From the NCBI GenBank assembly GCA_963691705.1, contig OY829537.1, positions 71,569,352 through 71,633,351 of the forward strand: a stretch of DNA of 64,000 nucleotides, read 5' to 3'. Of this stretch, positions 59,385-64,000 are shown one piece after another (the stretch's first letter is position 1; each line of letters begins with the position of its first letter). The notes beneath the pieces were generated by a model, which did no database searches, was not told the origin of the DNA, and saw only the letters and a program-made list of their open reading frames with translations. The translations under genes were made by a program, and so were the position numbers. This DNA is from Viola odorata. Taxonomy: Eukaryota; Streptophyta; Magnoliopsida; Malpighiales; Violaceae.

Positions 59385-59773
59385 CTCCCTCCGTCCGAGT
59401 ATAAGTGTCGTTTTGGCTCAAAATGCATGTTCTTTTATATTTGACGCCTTTGGCGTCTGTGCCCATTAGCTTCTATTTTTGACAAAATTGTCCCCAGACG
59501 ACGAGTCGGTTTTCACTCTTGCAGCGCGTCACACAGGGCAAGATAGGGAACTAAAAATATGGGGCAGCATGAATCAGAAAGGTGGGGTAGCATGAATCAG
59601 AAAGGTGGAGCCCAAAGCAGCAAGGAAAGCAGGAGAGAAGGAAGAAGAAGGACAAAATGAGGCATTGCTGTGTGGAGCCCACAGATAAAACCAAGCCACT
59701 GCTGGCAATAATTCAGCTTGCATTAATCCAAGTGATTCAAGTAAAGGCGACACTTATACCCGGACGGAGGGAG
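59385..59773. mobile_element. Stowaway-like (Tc1/mariner) MITE
   Basis: 389 bp with ends CTCCCTCCGTCCGAGTATAA and CTCCCTCCGTCCGGGTATAA (read inward), continuing through AGTGTCG, and TA on both sides (59383-59384, 59774-59775). The CTCCCTCCGTCC terminus is a well-known plant mariner-type MITE hallmark. No coding. Confidence 0.92.
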
Positions 59774-59775
59774 TA

Positions 59776-60230
59776 ATTGTTGATGGGTCAATTAGTAATT
59801 AACATAAATTAAATAATTGGGATATGGTCCCTGGTGGAAGTTGCTTATTTTAGGTTACAGTTCTTCTATTACAACATTGTAGAGAAAAACATAAGGAAGT
59901 TGTAAACAGAGAACGGTGGCTCCCCATCTGGCCCTGAAGCAACGATCCACTAGAAGACCTTCAATCCCGGAATCATCAAGAACATGGCATCATCATCAGG
60001 TACGCTTCCTCATTCCGTTTAATTCATGCAAAAATCTGAATTATTTTCGGTCCTGGACTGTAGTTCATATGGTTTAGAACAACAGTAATCTCCTCCGGTT
60101 TTTACAATCGGTAACGGAGTAATTCAATTTTAATTTTGCATGAATTGCAAATTATTTATGATGCATGGTTGGTTCAATCAACAATTTCTTATTGATTTTG
60201 GGATTGTTGAATTTGGGATTGTTGATTTTT
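59776..60230. other. Intergenic DNA before Tat T2, no gene supported
   Basis: Contains a possible tiny first exon (ATGGCATCATCATCAG|GTACGC at 59985-60000), but no downstream exon can be shown because the Tat element begins soon after. Confidence 0.35.
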
Positions 60231-60804
60231 TGACAATTGATGTTGATAACTATTGATGCCACAGAAGCGGCATCTCCTCTACCCCGCCGTGTGACCCGGC
60301 CAGTATGCTGTACCTGCCGCAGGAGACGAGGTCCTGTTCTTGCCGCCCCTGGCCTGGCGGCCAACCCTGGGATGGTCGACATCAGCGGGGGGGCTCTCAT
60401 GCGACATCTGCACGGCGGCATCCCATCCCAGGTCATCCGTGACGTCACTCCGCGTGACATCACCCGTGTGACATCACTCAGCGTGACATCACCCGTGTGA
60501 CATCACTCAAGGCTACTCCAGCGGCATATACCACACCAGCGACACCTACCAAGGACTATTCCTACCCCTGTCGGTACACTCTTCCCTTTGCCTATAAATA
60601 CCCTCACCTTTTCAGACAAGAGGGTAAGCTTAAGATAGTGTACTGAACCCCTGCCACTCTTACTACTCATACTGACTTTGGCATCGGAGTGTTTACGCCG
60701 GAGACCCCCTCCGGCGCATTGCAGGTGACGAAGGCCCCCGGTACAGTGTTCCCGACCGCCCCGGATCAAGCCAATCCTGCTCAGGACCCCCCAGACTAAT
60801 ATCA
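60231..60804 (+). repeat. 5' LTR of Tat T2
   Basis: Shares GGGATGGTCGACATCAGCGG with 210-230, a TATA box (TGCCTATAAATACC near 60590) and GGCATCGGAGTGTTTACGCC and CTCCGGCGCATTGCAGGTG with T1. It ends ACTAATATCA. The start is uncertain: TGACAATTGA at 60231 or TGTTGATAAC at 60241. Confidence 0.75.
60440..60505 (+). promoter_or_regulatory. Cluster of TGACGTCA / TGACATCA motifs in the Tat LTR
   Basis: TGACGTCA at 60440 and TGACATCA at 60455, 60469, 60484 and 60498, about 140 bp upstream of the TATA box, partly as a 29-bp tandem repeat. TGACG-type palindromes are bound by plant TGA/bZIP factors. T1 LTRs carry similar motifs (311-318, 19170-19210). Confidence 0.5.
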
Positions 60805-60807
60805 AAA

Positions 60808-60826
60808 TGGTGCTTTCATTGAGAGC
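60808..60826 (+). other. Primer binding site of Tat T2
   Basis: TGGTGCTTTCATTGAGAGC three bases after the LTR end. The position marks a PBS; the tRNA is not assigned. Confidence 0.6.
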
Positions 60827-61325
60827 ATTTAGATCTTCAAGTGAGTTCCTTAAGATCTAAAGGCTCTCCTTTCCGTATGCATATTTATCTCCGTTATTGC
60901 TGCTGGTTTTTCTGGTTATGGATTTACATATGATTCAAGTTCTTTGCGGATCCCATGAGATGAATTTATATGATTAATTATTATTGTGGTACATCAAAGG
61001 AGACCAGATCTGGAAAAGAAAAACAAAGAGGGAGAGAAACAGTGGTATTATTATATGTTCAAGAGAAATATCGGATCGAGAAAAGAAAGAAAAGAGAGAG
61101 AGAAGTTGTGATTATCTTTGTTGTCAGATCAGATCTGGAAAAGTAAGAGAAAGAGAGAGAGGGGTTTGACTTTTGTGTGTGTTATTATTGAGTGTGTCAG
61201 AGGAAAATAATACTTGAGTTTCTGGGAAAAAGACGAAAGATGCCACTTGTGTGCTAGGGAGTGACGTTAGGTGAGGTGACGTCATATGGAGTGACGTCAT
61301 GCGTGACCTTAGATGGGGTGCCGCC
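60827..61325 (+). other. Leader of Tat T2
   Basis: About 500 bp, purine-rich, with a repeated CCAGATCTGGAAAAG...AGAGAGAG unit (near 61004 and 61130) and TGACGTCA motifs near 61279-61297. No gag is found where gag would start. Confidence 0.5.
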
Positions 61326-61932
61326 CTATCAGATGTCCGCTTTGTTATCGGATGTCCACTTCATTATCAGATGTCCGCTTCGTTATCAGATGTCCGCTTC
61401 ATTGTCAGAAGTTCGCTTTGTTATCGGATGTCCGCTTCCTTATCAGAAGTCCGCTTTGTTATCGAATGTCCGCTTCGTTATCGGATGTCCGCTTCCTTAT
61501 CAGAAGTCCGCTTTGTTATCGGATGTCCGCTTCGTTATCGGATGTCCGCTTCCTTATCAGACGTCCGCTTTGTTATCGGATGTCCGCTTCCTTATCAGAA
61601 GTCCGCTTTGTTATCGGATGTCCGCTTCCTTATCAGAAGTCCGCTTTGTTATCGAATGTCCGCTTCGTTATCGGATGTCCGCTTCCTTATCAGATGTCCG
61701 CTTCATTATCGGGTGTCGCCCTATGTTATCGGATGTCCGCTTCCTTATCGGATGTCCGCTTCCTTATCAGATGTCTGCTTCATTATCAGATGTCCGCTTC
61801 GTTATCGGATGTCCGCTTCCTTATCAGATGTCCGCTCTGTTACCGGATGTCCGCTTCGTTATCAGAAGTCCGCTTCGTTATCAGATGTCCGCTTCATTAT
61901 CAGATGTCCGCTTTGTTATCGGATGTTCGCCC
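61326..61932 (+). repeat. 19-bp minisatellite, about 32 units, in the place of gag
   Basis: Unit TTATCGGATGTCCGCTTCG with variants (TCAGAAGTCCGCTTTG, TCAGATGTCCGCTTCA). The spacing is 19 at most steps checked (for example 61506, 61525, 61544), with one irregular unit near 61712-61730. Because 19 is not a multiple of 3 and no unit holds a stop in any forward frame, all three frames stay open and each encodes the same 19-residue repeat family. The protein repeats are a by-product of this, not evidence for a gene. Confidence 0.95.
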
Positions 61933-62039
61933 CTGCCGTTGTCGCCCTTGCCATGTCATCAGAAGTCTCAGGACTTTCAGCGTTAGCTGGCCAGTCATAT
62001 CAGGTTTCGCGGGGAAAATCATATCTTTTCCGTACGTGC

Positions 62040-64000
62040 TCGGAATTCTGCGTGTGGTAGCTCGATTCGGGGCGGCGGTATCTCAGAAACATCTCAGGAT
62101 GAAATACTCCTCGTGGGAAGGGGTAGTATCGATCAAGGGCGACCAAAAGCTAGCCGTCGAGTGTTATTCGCTCATGATTCAAAAAAGCTGTGATCAATAT
62201 GTATGTGTGGCAGCGGACCCCTACGAGCAAAGGGATGAAAGGCGAACCCAGCCAGTAGATGCGATGGTACCCATTCCTGTCCAAGGCAATGATAAGGCGA
62301 GCTTCCAGGCTAGCGACAAGCTGACCCCTGAGGAGAGAGCACAATTGGCTCGGCTATTGAACAAGTGCAAAGGAGAGTTCGCGTGGAAATCAGCGGACAT
62401 GCCTGGCGTGTCCAGGGAGGTAGCTGAGCATCGACTCAATGTCGACCCATACGCCACTCCAGTTCTACAGAAGCGGCGAGCATTCTCCGCGGAAAAGGCG
62501 GTGGTGATTGATAAGGAGATAGCGAAATTTTCAGATGCGGGATTCATCCGAGAAGTTCAATATCCCACTTGGCTGGCCAACCCCGTCTTAGTCCGCAAGC
62601 CCAACAGAGACTGGCGCATGTGCATTGATTTCACCAACTTGAACGATGCTTGCCCTAAGGACTGTTATCCGCTCCCTCGGATTGATCAGTTGGTCGATCA
62701 AGCGGCAGGGTACGCGTATTTGAGTTCCCTGGACGCCAATTCTGGATACCATCAAATTCCTATGGCCAAGGAGGATGAGGAAAAGACGGCATTTATAACC
62801 TCGAAGGCCACTTATTGCTACACGGAAATGCCGTTCGGCTTAAAGAACGCAGGGGCGACCTTCCAGCGTATGGCCAACAAAGTGTTTGAAAAGCAAATCG
62901 GGAGAAATGTAGAAGCGTAAGTAGACGATGTACTGGTCAAGAGCAGAAGTTTCAGTGACCATCTGGCCGATTTGCAGGAAGTGTTTGATACATTAAGGAA
63001 GTACCAGATAAAGTTGAATCCCCGCAAGTGCGCGTTCGCATTCCAAACAGGCAAATTCTTGGGGTATGTGGTAAGCCAAAAGGGCATCCAACCGAACCCG
63101 TCAAAGATTAAGGCTATCCATGATATGGTATCGCCGCGAACCCTTCAGGAGGTTCAGAGGTTGACAGGACGCGTCATTGCTCTAGGGCGGTTCATCTCTA
63201 AGCAGGGCGAGAAGTGTCTGCCGTTCTTCAAAGTTATACGCAAGAAAGCTCCTTTTGGGTGGACACAAGAATGCGAAGAGGCGTTCATAAGTTTGAAAGC
63301 TTACTTGTCGTCCAACTTGGTACTAACACGACCAGAGTCGGGCGACACTTTATTTTTGTACCTTGGCGTCGCGGACGAAATTGTCAGTGCTGTTCTGGTT
63401 CGAGAGGATAATTACGCCCACCGACCTGTCTTCTTCGTCAGTCATGTGTTAAAAGATACCGAGGTGCGGTACACCCACCTTGAGAAGGTGGCGTTCGCCC
63501 TGATACAGTCCACACGAAAGATGGACAGATATTTTCAGGCCCATCCGGTCATCGTGCTCACGGACCAGTCTTTGAGAAGGATTTTCAGGAAACCAAAATC
63601 CTCGGGGAGGATGTTGATCTGGTCAATTGAGCTAGAGCAATATGGACTACAATATAAAGCTCGACCGTCCGTAAAAGCTCAGGTTTTGGCGGATTTCATA
63701 GCCGAGTGCACATTTACTGGGGACAAGGCGGTAGAGCCGCTTGAGAGGAAAGATAGTGATGCAAAGGTCCCACCCTAAGAAGCCCCCGCGGACACATGGG
63801 TCATCTACGTGGATGGCGCCAAAAATCAGGAACTGGCGGGAGCTGGAATATACATGGTCGGGCCACACGATGTGCAGGTGCGGCACGCCATCAGAATCCT
63901 ACAACCGCTGTCCAACAACGCAGTGGAGTATGAAGCGTTATTGGCAGGGCTTAGAGTAGGAAGGAATCTCTTCGCCAAAGCTGAGAACGACCTGGTAGCT
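62040..64000 (+). pseudogene. Tat T2 pol: protease end, RT, RNase H, archaeal-type RNase H (partial)
   Basis: The frame is continuous with the minisatellite. Order: protease-RT linker (VSQKHLRMKYSSWEGVVSIK), RT (NPVLVRKPNRDWRMCIDFTN, LDANSGYHQIPMAKEDEEKT, MPFGLKNAGATFQRMANKVF). The catalytic YVDD has its Tyr codon replaced by TAA (62918-62920), then VDDVLVKSRSF continues. RNase H follows (LFLYLGVADEIVSAVLVRED; the usual catalytic Asp block is LGVADE). A second stop lies at 63776-63778, then the archaeal-type RNase H starts (WVIYVDGAKNQELAGAGIYM, NNAVEYEALLAGLRV). The integrase lies beyond the window. Gag and the protease active site are absent upstream. Not functional. Confidence 0.9.

Larger units (their letters stand above)
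60231..64000 (+). mobile_element. Tat-lineage Ty3/gypsy element T2, gag-deleted, cut by the window end
   Basis: LTR of Tat type, PBS, purine-rich leader, minisatellite, then RT-RNase H and the start of a second RNase H. The last feature (dual RNase H) is characteristic of the Tat lineage. Gag and most of the protease are missing. The left boundary is approximate because the second LTR and target duplication are outside the window. Confidence 0.85.

Noticed and set aside
61326..61932. CRISPR-like array
   Set aside because: Units are contiguous without unique spacers, and this is plant nuclear DNA.
61261..62060. Three overlapping forward ORFs of 240-250 residues with repeated VRFVIGCPLPYQ-type units
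   Set aside because: They are the three frames of one 19-bp minisatellite; openness follows from the unit lacking stops, not from coding.

Overview
This window is plant nuclear DNA, most likely from a eudicot. The signs are plant-type introns, an intronless NF-YB gene, Athila- and Tat-lineage Ty3/gypsy retrotransposons, a BED-finger hAT element, Harbinger-like and Stowaway-like TIR elements and long AT-rich spacers. Only two genes look like intact host genes: a 3-exon gene of unknown function on the plus strand (46628-48923) and an NF-YB gene on the minus strand (56596-57198). Nearly everything else is transposable elements, many nested. The species cannot be told from the sequence.

Region 1 (1-23.6 kb) is a nest three deep. 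A Tat-lineage LTR (46-319 and 19082-19494) is split by Athila element A, whose outer LTR ends are flanked by the target duplication ATCAC. Athila B sits inside the integrase region of A. A later deletion fused gag of B directly to the 5' LTR of A, removing the 5' LTR of B and most of gag-pol of A. To the right lies the rest of the Tat element: antisense genes, one carrying a clean 65-nt intron, then a second Tat LTR. Region 2 (23.6-28.4 kb) is a BED/hATC hAT transposon whose transposase reads in one frame with three nonsense codons; it also carries an exon-like fragment that may come from a host gene. Region 3 (28.4-32.2 kb) is AT-rich and has no gene I can support.

Region 4 (32.2-45.8 kb) is a solo LTR related to the A/B family (target duplication GTTTT), split by a young Athila element C (32745-44844, target duplication AACAC, LTRs about 1% different). 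C has PBS, gag-pol in one frame with two stops, an env-position ORF and a PPT. Region 5 (46-50 kb) is the 3-exon gene. Region 6 (50-56.4 kb) holds a Harbinger-like element with a small LTR element inside it (target duplication ATTAC), an inverted-repeat MITE, and a 3.3-kb TTA-flanked TIR element carrying a broken PP2C phosphatase exon (Pack-PIF-like). Region 7 is NF-YB, then a GPN3-like GTPase exon split by another solo LTR (target duplication CTCAT), then a Stowaway-like MITE.

Region 8 (60.2-64 kb) is a second Tat element whose gag and most of its protease are replaced by a minisatellite of about 32 units of 19 bp, open in all three forward frames. It is followed by RT-RNase H with a nonsense codon in the catalytic YVDD box and the start of the second (archaeal-type) RNase H typical of Tat, cut by the window edge.

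No new enzymatic or defence system is visible. The unusual content is the layered insertions, the gene-carrying TIR elements, the antisense intron-bearing Tat gene and the gag-replacing minisatellite. All alignments, repeat boundaries and divergence counts were made by eye.
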